A program made the translations under genes and the position numbers. A stretch of 64,000 nucleotides of DNA from Heterotrichella gracilis (lineage: Eukaryota; Sar; Xanthophyceae; Tribonematales; Xanthonemataceae): NCBI GenBank assembly GCA_032358255.1, contig JAULBX010025829.1, positions 310,001 through 374,000 on the forward strand, written 5' to 3'. This document shows positions 35,807-44,872 of the stretch, one piece after another; positions within the stretch are counted from its first letter, which is position 1, and each line of letters starts with the position of its first letter. The notes beneath the pieces are model-generated. The model saw only the letters and a program-made list of their open reading frames with translations. It had not been told where the DNA came from and made no database searches.

Positions 35807-36508
35807 ATGAAAAAAATAATCACGTCGGCTGCATTATTATTTATTACAGCATGTGCAATTGCCCAGGATAATTACACCGTTAAAATGAGCATGAAAATTG
35901 AAGGTTTACCACCTGAGTATGCAGGCTTTGGTGAGCAGGATATAATCAATTATGTAAAAGGTGATAAATACAGGGATGAAATAAGCAGTATGATGATAAC
36001 TTCTGTTAGTTCATTTGATGGAAAAAAACTGACCTCTATCTCAGAACAAATGGGAAATAAATCGGGCTTTACAGCAACTAAAGAAGAATTAGACGCTGCA
36101 AGTAAAGCTGAAAAAGCCGAGCCAAAACCAAAAATAGAATATACAAAAGATAAAAAAACGATTGCGGGCTATGAATGCACAAAAGTTATTTTAACCAGCG
36201 TTAATAAAGATAAAAAAGAAGATAAATTGACTGTTTGGGTAACAGATAAAATTAACTATACGCCAAAAGCTAAAAAATCCGGTGGCAGAGGATTGCCAAT
36301 GGATATTGGCGAACTTAAAGGTTGTCCTTTAGAATTTGAAATGAGCCAAAGCCAACAAGGACTAGATATGAAGATCTTAATTACTGCAACTGAAGTTCTT
36401 ACAACACCAATTGATGATGCCATCTTTAATGTAAGCACAGAAGGTTATAAAATGATGACCTATAAAGAGTGGAGCGATAAAATGAAAGCTGCACAAGGCG
36501 AAAAATAA
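35807..36508 (+). CDS. Secreted DUF4412-like protein
   Basis: This is a 233-residue secreted protein. I start it at the ATG at 35807, which gives the signal peptide MKKIITSAALLFITACAIAQ; the frame opens 16 codons earlier without signal features. The mature part begins with a strand-rich region (YTVKMSMKIEG) and continues with DKKTIAGYECTKVILTS and KLTVWVTDKINYTP, the 'I.GY.C.K...' plus '.WVTD' pattern of DUF4412-type proteins. It ends with a segment FNVSTEGYKMMTY. Function is unknown. It shares gross layout with the two preceding lipoproteins, which makes a three-gene paralog cluster plausible. It is followed by a strong bidirectional terminator. Confidence 0.75.
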   Translation: MKKIITSAALLFITACAIAQDNYTVKMSMKIEGLPPEYAGFGEQDIINYVKGDKYRDEISSMMITSVSSFDGKKLTSISEQMGNKSGFTATKEELDAASKAEKAEPKPKIEYTKDKKTIAGYECTKVILTSVNKDKKEDKLTVWVTDKINYTPKAKKSGGRGLPMDIGELKGCPLEFEMSQSQQGLDMKILITATEVLTTPIDDAIFNVSTEGYKMMTYKEWSDKMKAAQGEK

Positions 36509-36526
36509 TTATACAACTATTAAAAT

Positions 36527-36556
36527 AAAAAGCCCTTCAAAAATGAAGGGCTTTTT
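36527..36556. terminator. Bidirectional Rho-independent terminator
   Basis: Perfect 13-bp arms aaaaagcccttca (36527-36539) and tgaagggcttttt (36544-36556) around a 4-base loop. It lies between the DUF4412-like stop at 36508 and the convergent dehydrogenase stop at 36557. Confidence 0.85.
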
Positions 36557-37888
36557 TTATGCTATTGTTTTTTCGGTGAAGATTATTTTATTTTCTTCAA
36601 GCTCTTTTAATAAAGGCAGATAGATCTCTTTTTTTGTTGGTATCTGCACGCCGGTTAAATTAAATTGTTTTGTCAAAAAATTCTTCACGGTAATTGCTAA
36701 TGGCAAACCAACGGTTAGCGCCATCCCTGTGTGATTTTCATCTTTACCAATTACCACTAATGATGAGTTTAATTTTTGTACGTTTTTTCCCGGCAACGCA
36801 TATTCAAATTGATGCTGCATGACGATCATATCTTTATCGTTTGGTTTTAATTTCCATTTCTCTTCCAGTAAAGCCTGCAATAATTGCGCAGGTGTTCCCT
36901 CAGCAACTTCGATCTTTTTATCAGAGAATAATTCCAAATAATCCATTTGTTGTTCGATCTCTGTATCCCAACCTGCACCCATAAATTCTTTTAATCTATC
37001 TTTTAAATTACCTTTCCCTGAAGGTAAAAAAGAGCTTAGCAAAGAAGTATAAGTTAAACTGTTGGCGTGCGTTATTTTAGAAGAATCGTCCGTTAAACCT
37101 AGTTTTACAAATACATTCCAGGCTTTACAGTAGCCATGCTGACGAAGAGTTCCTCGTACCATGGTCTTAATATTTTCAAGTCCGTAAGATTCAATATAAC
37201 TTATACTATCGCGGTTCGCGTAAGCATCAAATTTTCCATAACCATCCATTTCAATTACATCTGTTTGGGTGTATAAACGATTGTAAGGAATAAATTTTAG
37301 TGTGCCTTCATGCAAATATTGCGCTGTACCCTGCCCTGCTAAAATAACATTACGCGGGTTCCAGCTGAATTTATAGCCCCATGGGTTATCATTGCTTTCA
37401 GGGGCAACCAAACCGCCGCAATACGACTTAAAAGAAATTATATCTCCACCCTCGCTCTTAATTTCATCAATTAATTTCATGGCGCTTGCGTGATCGATGC
37501 CTGGATCAAGTCCGCACTCGTTTAAAAGGATTATATTTTTTTTCTTCGCTTCATTATCCAACGCTTTCATATCAGCACTTACATAACTTGCAGTTGCCAA
37601 ATGCTTTCCAAATTCCACACAATCCCTTGCCACATCGCCATGCATAAACGCGGGAAGCATTGATATCACAAGATCATGTTCCAAAATTACCAACCTGCGC
37701 TTTTCTTCATTCTTTATATCAAAACTAATTGCTTTTCCGTTGGTGTGGTTACCAACTTTTTCCTGCGCCAGTTTTATATCAACATCAGCAACAGTAATTT
37801 TCCAATCATGAACAGAAGAATTCCTTAATAAATAATCTATCAGTGAAACGGTAGAGCGGCCTGCCCCTATTATTAAAATTTTAACCAT
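36557..37888 (-). CDS. Saccharopine dehydrogenase family oxidoreductase
   Basis: This is a 443-residue NAD(P)-dependent enzyme. The Rossmann motif IIGAGRS (residues 6-12) opens the protein. The segments SMLPAFMHGDVARDCVEFGKH and LNECGLDPGIDHASAMKLID are hallmarks of saccharopine dehydrogenases of the L-glutamate-forming type. The family links 2-aminoadipate semialdehyde and glutamate via saccharopine in lysine metabolism. In bacteria several relatives act in lysine catabolism or polyamine synthesis, so the exact substrate is open. The ATG at 37888 is 29 bases after the stop of the TonB-receptor gene on the same strand; the functional link is not obvious and co-transcription may be incidental. 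Confidence 0.87.
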   Translation of the reverse strand: MVKILIIGAGRSTVSLIDYLLRNSSVHDWKITVADVDIKLAQEKVGNHTNGKAISFDIKNEEKRRLVILEHDLVISMLPAFMHGDVARDCVEFGKHLATASYVSADMKALDNEAKKKNIILLNECGLDPGIDHASAMKLIDEIKSEGGDIISFKSYCGGLVAPESNDNPWGYKFSWNPRNVILAGQGTAQYLHEGTLKFIPYNRLYTQTDVIEMDGYGKFDAYANRDSISYIESYGLENIKTMVRGTLRQHGYCKAWNVFVKLGLTDDSSKITHANSLTYTSLLSSFLPSGKGNLKDRLKEFMGAGWDTEIEQQMDYLELFSDKKIEVAEGTPAQLLQALLEEKWKLKPNDKDMIVMQHQFEYALPGKNVQKLNSSLVVIGKDENHTGMALTVGLPLAITVKNFLTKQFNLTGVQIPTKKEIYLPLLKELEENKIIFTEKTIA

Positions 37889-37917
37889 ACAAGAACAAAA
37901 TTACGATTTTGAGAGAA

Positions 37918-40383
37918 TTAAAAATCAACCTTTACATAAAATAAAGGTAAAAAGCCTAATTGATAGTTTTTGATCAACGGATCAGCATTGATATCCGCGG
38001 GATCCGGAGCATAACTTAGTGCCAGAATATTTTTGGTTGCTAAAACATTTACTAGGTCTAGAGCTATTTCTGTAGCCACTTTTTTGCCATTTATTTTATA
38101 AGCGATCTTTAGGTCTAAACGGTTATAAGGTGCAAATTGCAAAGTGTTCACCTTATCATCCTGAGCAACAACATCCATTACGGCATTACTCGCGGCAAGG
38201 TTCACCGGCGAATAACGCTTTCCGCCACCATAGGTAATTTTACCTCCAAAACTTACTGCATTTCTTTTATCCTTTCCAATATTCAATTCATAACCAGCTA
38301 ATAAATTGGTCATGTAGTTGCCATTAAAATCAGTGTTGGCTGTTTTTCCATTGCTGGCAGTGTACTTACTATCATATAAACTTCCACTAAACATAAAAAA
38401 GTAATGTTTGTGAAATAATTTTTCGACAGTAAACTCTAATCCATAATTGTAACCCGTTCCGCTATTAACCATTGTGTAAATCGGAAAGAACCGATTGAAC
38501 GTGGCACCACGGTTAAGTGTAGAAACACTTGAAGGAACAACATACACTGGCACATTCCATAAATACTGGTAATACAATTCGGTTTTAAATTTTAAATATT
38601 TTGTCGCAAAATAATCGTAACCAAAAACCAAATGCTGACTTTTAGTAAAATCAAGATCCTTATTGGTTAAGGTTTTATTTGTATTTGCAACCAAAACACC
38701 AGTGTTTGGATCTGTTCCAGGGTTAACAATACTATCCGGCACTGCAAAATATAAGTAGGTTGATTGCATTTGACTGTGTAAACCATAAGCCAAACTTAAC
38801 ACCTGATTGGATTTGAATTGGTAACGCAAACTGGCGCGGGGCTCAATAGTGTATTTATTATTTAGAGTAAGATACTGGGTAAATATCCCTGTGTTTACAC
38901 TTAGCTTCTCGTTAAATTTATGAACGTATGTAACATAGGGTTGTATCAAGTAAAAACTTTCTTTAGAGTTGATCCTTGTTTTGTACTCTTTATTTTCTAT
39001 TGGCAAAGCCAATGTATCATACAAAGAATTTATTTTTGCCTTATCAAAAAAATCAACATCAATACGGTTGGCAAAAAAACCAGCCTTCATACTATTTTTA
39101 GGGTCTAATTTACTTTTAATGTACCAGGCCAAAGTTGTTTTTCCTTCGTAAAAATCGTAACCCAAAATTTGCGGAATGGTATCGTTAGGTTTAAAATTAT
39201 CATCCCTTAAAACTAAATAATGATCAACGTCTAATGCCTGTGCGCCATAAGCCAGACTGGTCTTCATAACCGTTCGGCTATTTAATGCATAAATATTATT
39301 TATTGTGGTGAAACCCATTTTTGAAGTAAAGTACTGGTCACGGGTTTGATCGCCATACAATTCTTTTGGCCTTGTAGTTAGTTTGCTTAAAACAATTTTA
39401 ATAGTACTTGCTCCGCCAATGCCACTAAAAGAAAACACACCCGCTTTTTTAGTTGGAAAATTGAATCTAAAAGCGCCATCCTGGTATTCAGGCACAGCGC
39501 TTGTACCTAATCGAATGTTTAGGAACGACAACATATTTAAGGTAGAATATCTGTAATTTATTAAATAACTACTGCCTTTGGCTTTGTTGATCGGGCCTTC
39601 CAATGACAGTTCTGTTCCTAAAATACCAAATTGAAAAGTACGTTCGTGTTTTTCGTTATTTCCATTTCGCATTTTAAGATCGAACACACCACCTAAAGCA
39701 TTACCATAATTTGCAGGAAATGCTCCTGTATAAAATTCGCTGTTTGAAAGATATTTATTATTGATAATAGCTGTTGGCCCACCTGCAGAACCGGCCACAG
39801 CAAAGTGATTGGGATTGGGAATATCAATATCTTCTAAACGCCACAACAAACCTGCAGGACTATTCCCGCGAATTACAATGTCATTCCTCGAATCGTTTGT
39901 GCCTTGCACACCGGCAAAATTTTGCGCCATACGCGCAGGATCTTGTCGCGACCCAGCATAACGTTCGGTTTCTTCGATGCTAAAAGATTTCATGTTAACC
40001 GACTGCATAGTATTTACCACATCGGTATCGTTAGATGCTTTTACTACAACCTCATCAATTTCAACCGTGCTTTCCTCTAACTCTATATTTAAAACCATTT
40101 CTTTTCCAGATGTTATAATTACATCACTTACCGGAACAGCTTTATAACCAGTATAAGAAAATAAAAAAGATTGACGACCAACAGGGACACCTGTTAATTT
40201 AAAATATCCATCGTTGTTTGCAGTTACCACTAAATTAAGCGCTGTAGATTTTAATTGAACGATCGCTCCTGGCAAACCAATACCAGTAACTTTATCAACC
40301 ACCTTACCTTTTACAGTTTGTGTTATCTGCGCAAAAAATACATTTGATAAACAAATAAGACTTAATACAAATAATTTTTTCAT
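37918..40383 (-). CDS. TonB-dependent receptor with CarboxypepD_reg-like domain
   Basis: This is an 821-residue outer-membrane receptor with signal peptide MKKLFVLSLICLSNVFFAQ. A carboxypeptidase-regulatory-like domain (about 22-110, GKVVDKVTGIGLPGAIVQLKS) precedes the plug (about 115-230, with GVQGTNDSRNDIVIRGNSPA) and a beta-barrel ending in an aromatic FYVKVDF. Such receptors import siderophores, metal complexes or glycans using TonB-ExbBD energy. No SusD-like gene is adjacent, so a glycan SusCD pair is unlikely. The substrate is unknown. Its ATG is preceded by 190 bases that include the terminator of the lytic transglycosylase gene. Confidence 0.93.
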   Translation of the reverse strand: MKKLFVLSLICLSNVFFAQITQTVKGKVVDKVTGIGLPGAIVQLKSTALNLVVTANNDGYFKLTGVPVGRQSFLFSYTGYKAVPVSDVIITSGKEMVLNIELEESTVEIDEVVVKASNDTDVVNTMQSVNMKSFSIEETERYAGSRQDPARMAQNFAGVQGTNDSRNDIVIRGNSPAGLLWRLEDIDIPNPNHFAVAGSAGGPTAIINNKYLSNSEFYTGAFPANYGNALGGVFDLKMRNGNNEKHERTFQFGILGTELSLEGPINKAKGSSYLINYRYSTLNMLSFLNIRLGTSAVPEYQDGAFRFNFPTKKAGVFSFSGIGGASTIKIVLSKLTTRPKELYGDQTRDQYFTSKMGFTTINNIYALNSRTVMKTSLAYGAQALDVDHYLVLRDDNFKPNDTIPQILGYDFYEGKTTLAWYIKSKLDPKNSMKAGFFANRIDVDFFDKAKINSLYDTLALPIENKEYKTRINSKESFYLIQPYVTYVHKFNEKLSVNTGIFTQYLTLNNKYTIEPRASLRYQFKSNQVLSLAYGLHSQMQSTYLYFAVPDSIVNPGTDPNTGVLVANTNKTLTNKDLDFTKSQHLVFGYDYFATKYLKFKTELYYQYLWNVPVYVVPSSVSTLNRGATFNRFFPIYTMVNSGTGYNYGLEFTVEKLFHKHYFFMFSGSLYDSKYTASNGKTANTDFNGNYMTNLLAGYELNIGKDKRNAVSFGGKITYGGGKRYSPVNLAASNAVMDVVAQDDKVNTLQFAPYNRLDLKIAYKINGKKVATEIALDLVNVLATKNILALSYAPDPADINADPLIKNYQLGFLPLFYVKVDF

Positions 40384-40524
40384 GATCGATTGTCTCTAAT
40401 TTTAATCAAAAGTATTTTAATGGTTCTTAAGGTCTGTAGTATAAAATGTAAATAAAATATTTTTTTTCGCATTTATCGCAAAAAGAAATAAGATTTTACT
40501 CAATTAATAAAGCTTATAAAATAA

Positions 40525-40549
40525 AAAATGCCCGTTTGGCGGGCATTTT
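40525..40549 (-). terminator. Rho-independent terminator
   Basis: Arms aaaatgcccg (40525-40534) and cgggcatttt (40540-40549) with a 5-base loop, just downstream of the transglycosylase stop (40575) in its transcription direction. A/T runs flank both sides. Confidence 0.8.
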
Positions 40550-40574
40550 AGATCAATACGATTTATTGCAGGTA

Positions 40575-42062
40575 TTATTTACTTTTTACTTTTAATAACT
40601 GACCAAAAGTAAGGTTGTTTGATTTTAAATTGTTTAAAGATTTAATATCCACTACCTCAACGCCATGTTTTTGAGCAATGCTGAATAATGACTCACCTTT
40701 TTTTACTTTATGCCAAATGAATTCAGTTTTTGAAGAAGTGTTATTTTCAGCAACCAACTTACCATCTTTATCTTTGTTAGCGGCTAAGTTCTGATCGTTC
40801 TTAGCGTCACCTTTAATTTCAAGTTCTTTAGCTTTTGGCTGCTCTCTTACATACACAATTATTTTCTTGCCTGGCTTTACTCCCTTTTTACCAACGTAGT
40901 TCCAATTTCTAAGATCAGAAACTGTTACACCATACTTTCGTGCAATTGTGCTTAGTTTTTCGCCTGATCTAACTGTATGAACTTTTTTTACTTCTACTAA
41001 CGATTCAACTATTAAACCTTCTTTTTGCTGCGCATGAATTGCTGCGTAAATATCCTGTTCGTTATTTAAGAAGATCCCGATTTTATTTTTCGGTAAACAC
41101 ATAGCGTTACCACCAGCAGGAATAATATTTTTACGGTACTGCGGATTAAAATATAAGATCTCTTCTGTTGTAATATCTAATGCCTGAGAAAGTTGTTCAA
41201 AATTCATTTGCTCTTTTACAACAACAGTATCAACTTCAAAATACGTTTTGCGTGGAACCGCAGGATAGATATTATGTTCTGCCGCATAACTCATTACATA
41301 GTTGGCCGCAATAAAAGCGGGTACATAACCTTGTGTTTCTGTAGGCAAATAAGGGCGAATTTCCCAATAAGTTTTTTTACCACCACTTCTGCGAATGGCT
41401 TTACTAATCGTTCCCGGACCTGCATTATAAGCAGCAAGCACCATTTGCCAATCATTGAACATACCATAAAGTGACTTTAAATATTCTGCAGCAGCAACGG
41501 TTGCTTTGTATGGATCGCAACGTTGATCAATGTACGAAGTAACATTTAAACCGTACATTTTACCGGTAGGATACATGAACTGCCACAAACCTGTTGCACC
41601 AGCCCTTGATTTTGCATAAGGAATTAACGCACTTTCAATAACAGCTAAATGTTTTAATTCTAAAGGAATATTATATCGGTCAAAAACCTCTTCGAACATT
41701 GGGTAATATAATTGAGCTACACCCATCATACGGCTTACACTCTCGCGTTTTCGGAAAGCGTACATATTGATAAAACCTTTTACATGTTCATTATACACAA
41801 GATCAAAAGGAGAGTTAGCATCTAATTTTGCTAAACGTGCCTGGTACGTATAATCATCATATTTTGGAATACTATCAACACCAAATTTGTATTTGTTATT
41901 TTTAGGGAAAACAGGCTTTGAAAAAGCTGTCTCAAACATCTTTTGAGACGACAAACTATCCAACATAGCGGCAATAGGATCGTCTAACCCAAAAGTTTGT
42001 GCTTTTAAAAAAGCGCTCGTTAAAAGGAATGCTAAAACACAATATTTTTTTAGTGAAACCAT
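40575..42062 (-). CDS. MltD-like membrane-bound lytic murein transglycosylase with two LysM domains
   Basis: This is a 495-residue envelope enzyme with signal peptide (YCVLAFLLTSAFLKAQ). An SLT domain (about 115-280) has catalytic E143 in AVIESALIPYAKS, followed by GATGLWQFM and a YNAGPGTI motif. Two LysM peptidoglycan-binding domains follow, HTVRSGEKLSTIARKYGV (about 355-400) and HKVKKGESLFSIAQKHGV (about 448-492). It cleaves murein glycan strands to 1,6-anhydro products. A lysine-rich linker joins the LysM domains. It is monocistronic with a terminator at 40525. Confidence 0.93.
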   Translation of the reverse strand: MVSLKKYCVLAFLLTSAFLKAQTFGLDDPIAAMLDSLSSQKMFETAFSKPVFPKNNKYKFGVDSIPKYDDYTYQARLAKLDANSPFDLVYNEHVKGFINMYAFRKRESVSRMMGVAQLYYPMFEEVFDRYNIPLELKHLAVIESALIPYAKSRAGATGLWQFMYPTGKMYGLNVTSYIDQRCDPYKATVAAAEYLKSLYGMFNDWQMVLAAYNAGPGTISKAIRRSGGKKTYWEIRPYLPTETQGYVPAFIAANYVMSYAAEHNIYPAVPRKTYFEVDTVVVKEQMNFEQLSQALDITTEEILYFNPQYRKNIIPAGGNAMCLPKNKIGIFLNNEQDIYAAIHAQQKEGLIVESLVEVKKVHTVRSGEKLSTIARKYGVTVSDLRNWNYVGKKGVKPGKKIIVYVREQPKAKELEIKGDAKNDQNLAANKDKDGKLVAENNTSSKTEFIWHKVKKGESLFSIAQKHGVEVVDIKSLNNLKSNNLTFGQLLKVKSK

Positions 42063-42228
42063 GTTTGTAGTGATTAAAAGCTTATATATAATTATTAAAC
42101 GGTAAATTCTAAAAAACGTTACAATTTAAAATTAATATTTTAAAAAAGCAATATCCTTATATATACAAGTTTAATTATTATTTGAAATTAATAGATGTTA
42201 AAGCTTTTTTAATTTTTAACTTCGCGCT

Positions 42229-42666
42229 GTGAGAAACAAAGAAAAAGACGAGATCGCACTTATCAATATAGACCGAAATCCCTTGGTATTACTGCTTTCA
42301 ATAGGGATCAGCACGATCTTGGATTACTTAGCATATACATTTATTTTAGATCTTATTCCATGGGGTTTTGTGCTTTTGATCCCCGCGATTTTCCTGTCAT
42401 TTCAGACAATTTGGCTACTTTTAACACCTTACGCCATGCTTTTTGATGATAAATTAGAGATAAAACGCACACTTTTTAGCAATAAAATGTTGTTTTTTGT
42501 GGATGTTAAAAAAGTGGGAACAGTAAAAAACGGTAGTCTTTTTATTTCTTACAATGATGATGAAGTGTCAAAGATCAACCTTTTTGGTATTAAACCCTCT
42601 CAGGTAAATACTCTAAGATCTGAATTAGAGAAACACGTTACACTTACTCTAAGCAAAAGACATTAA
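42229..42666 (+). CDS. Hypothetical membrane protein with two helices and a PH-like tail
   Basis: This 145-residue protein starts at a GTG (42229). Two hydrophobic segments, about residues 20-42 and 43-67 (FVLLIPAIFLSFQTIWLLL), are followed by a soluble tail of about 75 residues. DDKLEIKRTLFSNKMLFFVDVKKV in the tail is reminiscent of bacterial PH (bPH) domains. I do not recognise a specific family. It sits 124 bases before exbB on the same strand, probably as a separate unit. Confidence 0.6.
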   Translation: MRNKEKDEIALINIDRNPLVLLLSIGISTILDYLAYTFILDLIPWGFVLLIPAIFLSFQTIWLLLTPYAMLFDDKLEIKRTLFSNKMLFFVDVKKVGTVKNGSLFISYNDDEVSKINLFGIKPSQVNTLRSELEKHVTLTLSKRH

Positions 42667-42790
42667 GCGTTTTGTATCTTTTTTTACGTTTCGGGTTATA
42701 ATAAACATAACACTGTTTAAAATCATTTATTTGAGCGTATTTACCTGTTTCTATTAGACTTAATTTCGTGTCAACTAAACTATTTTAGCA

Positions 42791-43531
42791 ATGTTAAATT
42801 TCATTTTACAAACAGGCGCTTCTGTTGCAACCCTGGCAACCACAACCGACTCTTCAAACGTTGTAACCGGCATTCAAACGGCTGCTGCTGCAACACCCGA
42901 AATAACGGAGACAAAAATCTCTTTAATTGAAATGATCGGTAAAGGTGGTCCTATCATGTATCCAATTGCATTATTGTTGCTAATAAGCATTTACATTGTA
43001 GTAGAGCGTTTATTAGTGATCAGTAAGGCTTCAAAGAAGAACGAAAATCTTGTTACGAGTTTAAAGGAAATGATCCATAGCGGTAATATTACAAACGCCC
43101 GCAGTATGTGTAAAAACATGAATACACCAGAGAGTTCAATGATCGAGCAAGGTGTATCCCGCATTGGCCAACCTGTTGAAGAGATAAGGGAAGCCATGAA
43201 CAAAAGTGGTTCTAACGAAATAGCAAAATTAGAGAAGAATTTAAATGTGCTAAGTATCATTGGCCGTATAGCTCCTATGTTCGGGTTCGTAGGTACAATT
43301 ATTGGCGTTATTACTATTTTTAGAAAGATAAGCCAAAGCGGAACTGTTGAAATTGTTCAGATCTCGGATGGTTTATACCAAAAAATGGTTTCTTCTGCCG
43401 GTGGATTAGTTGTTGGTGTGGTTGCATTTATTTTTTATTACTGGTTAAATGCCCGTGTGGATAAATTAGCACACAGAATGGAAGATACGCAGATCAAATT
43501 TTTGGATATGCTTAACGAACCAACAAAGTAA
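42791..43531 (+). CDS. exbB: MotA/TolQ/ExbB proton channel family protein
   Basis: This is a 246-residue inner-membrane protein. After a Thr/Ala-rich N-terminal stretch come three helices: PIMYPIALLLLISIYIVVERLLV (about 55-77), and two in the C-terminal half around IGRIAPMFGFVGTIIGVITIF and SSAGGLVVGVVAFIFYYWL. The APMFGFVGTIIGVI segment is the family signature. With exbD and the TonB-like gene downstream it forms the proton-driven complex that energises TonB-dependent receptors such as the one at 37918. TolQ is the alternative, but no tol/pal genes follow. ATG at 42791. Confidence 0.9.
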   Translation: MLNFILQTGASVATLATTTDSSNVVTGIQTAAAATPEITETKISLIEMIGKGGPIMYPIALLLLISIYIVVERLLVISKASKKNENLVTSLKEMIHSGNITNARSMCKNMNTPESSMIEQGVSRIGQPVEEIREAMNKSGSNEIAKLEKNLNVLSIIGRIAPMFGFVGTIIGVITIFRKISQSGTVEIVQISDGLYQKMVSSAGGLVVGVVAFIFYYWLNARVDKLAHRMEDTQIKFLDMLNEPTK

Positions 43532-43614
43532 TTTTAATTATAAATGCTAAATGTTGGATGATAATTATGGAATAATTTAAAATTTATCATCTAATATTTA
43601 TAATTCAAAAAAAG

Positions 43615-44019
43615 ATGGCTTTACGCAAAAAACATAGAGAGGCAGAAGTAAGTACAGATTCATTAAGTGATATCATGTTCTTCTTAATGCTTTTCTTTTT
43701 GATCTTATCTACCATGGTAAGTCCTAATGCCATTAAAGTGGCCTTACCAAAATCTGATGTAAAAACAACTGTAGACAATGATGTTAAACCCATCCATTTA
43801 GCTATTACAAAAGACAAAAAATATTTTGTAAATAGTAAAGAGGTTTCTTTTGCAACCCTTGAATCGGAGATCTCTAATCTATCGAGTACACGCATAGAAC
43901 CTACAGTTATCATGCATCTGGATAAAGAACTTTCTATTCAGGATGAGATTGATATCATGACCATTTGCTACAAATTAAAATGCAAGACTGTATTAGCAAC
44001 TGCTGCAACAAATAAATAA
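43615..44019 (+). CDS. exbD: ExbD/TolR biopolymer transport protein
   Basis: This is a 134-residue single-pass inner-membrane protein. The helix IMFFLMLFFLILSTMV is preceded by STDSLSDI, whose Asp in the helix N-terminal part is the proton-binding residue of the family. The periplasmic domain ends with the typical IMTICYKLKCKTVLATAA segment. It partners with the ExbB product 83 bases upstream. Its stop is one base from the next gene's ATG, indicating a tight operon with the TonB-like gene. Confidence 0.9.
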   Translation: MALRKKHREAEVSTDSLSDIMFFLMLFFLILSTMVSPNAIKVALPKSDVKTTVDNDVKPIHLAITKDKKYFVNSKEVSFATLESEISNLSSTRIEPTVIMHLDKELSIQDEIDIMTICYKLKCKTVLATAATNK

Positions 44020-44020
44020 A

Positions 44021-44869
44021 ATGGAACTAACAAGAGCTGAAGAAAATAAGAACAGGATAATTTCGGGGATAATTACATCTGCGATCTTTGCACTATTGCT
44101 TTTGTTCTTAATTTTATTTCAACTTATTACACCTAATCCACCCTTCCCCGAATCGGGTGGTGGTGGCGGCCAGGAGTTTGCATTGGGTATGATGAATGTT
44201 GGTAGTGGCGATATTGATTATGGTTCGATGGGAAAAGTTACGGATGTAGTCGTAGAAAAAGAAACACCAAAAGAAAATATTGTTACTGATGAAAACGGTG
44301 AGAACGTTCAGATAAATGAAACTAAACCTGAAATAAAAAACAACACAACGGTTATTACGCCCGTAAAAGAAAAAGTTGTTGTTAAAGAAAAAACTGCAGC
44401 AGAAAAATTAGCGGAAAAATTTAAAAAAAATACGGGTAAAGACGGCAATGGTCATGGAAATAATGACACACCGGGCGATAATGGTAACCCTGATGGTGAT
44501 CCAAATAAGAATGGAAATGGCGGCCATGGTAATGGTGATGGAAACGGTAATGGAGATGGAAAGGGTCCCGGAGAAGGCCCTGGTAATGGACCCGGAAGCA
44601 AATATGGCATTGACCTTAAGGGAAGAGCAGTTGTTAAACCACCCAAATTACCGAGTGATACAAAAGAAGAAGGAAAAGTTGTTGTAGAAATTACAGTAGA
44701 TAGTGAAGGTAATGTGATAGAAGCTAGTCCAAACGGGCGTGGCACAACTACGAGTAGCGCTTTATTAAAAGCTAAAGCAAAACAAGCGGCTTTGGCTACT
44801 AAATTTAATGTTGAAGGTAAGTTCGAAGAACAACGCGGAACGATCACCATAATTTTTTCATTCAATTAA
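44021..44869 (+). CDS. TonB-like energy transducer with Gly/Asn-rich linker
   Basis: This is a 282-residue protein with an N-terminal anchor helix (IISGIITSAIFALLLLFLILFQLI, about 13-36). A periplasmic linker follows, and the segment about 140-195 is a low-complexity Gly/Asn/Asp repeat (GHGNGDGNGNGDGKGPGEG). The C-terminal part, about 205-282, carries GKVVVEITVDSEGNVIEAS, the TonB_C/TonB-like strand pattern. Classical TonB linkers are Pro-rich, so this one is unusual in composition. Its position right after exbB and exbD supports the role. The folC gene starts 3 bases after its stop. Confidence 0.85.
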   Translation: MELTRAEENKNRIISGIITSAIFALLLLFLILFQLITPNPPFPESGGGGGQEFALGMMNVGSGDIDYGSMGKVTDVVVEKETPKENIVTDENGENVQINETKPEIKNNTTVITPVKEKVVVKEKTAAEKLAEKFKKNTGKDGNGHGNNDTPGDNGNPDGDPNKNGNGGHGNGDGNGNGDGKGPGEGPGNGPGSKYGIDLKGRAVVKPPKLPSDTKEEGKVVVEITVDSEGNVIEASPNGRGTTTSSALLKAKAKQAALATKFNVEGKFEEQRGTITIIFSFN

Positions 44870-44872
44870 AAA

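Noticed and set aside
44448-44865. Overlapping frames in the TonB-like linker (Met/Glu-rich forward, Pro-rich reverse)
   Set aside because: Shadows of the low-complexity Gly/Asn/Asp linker.
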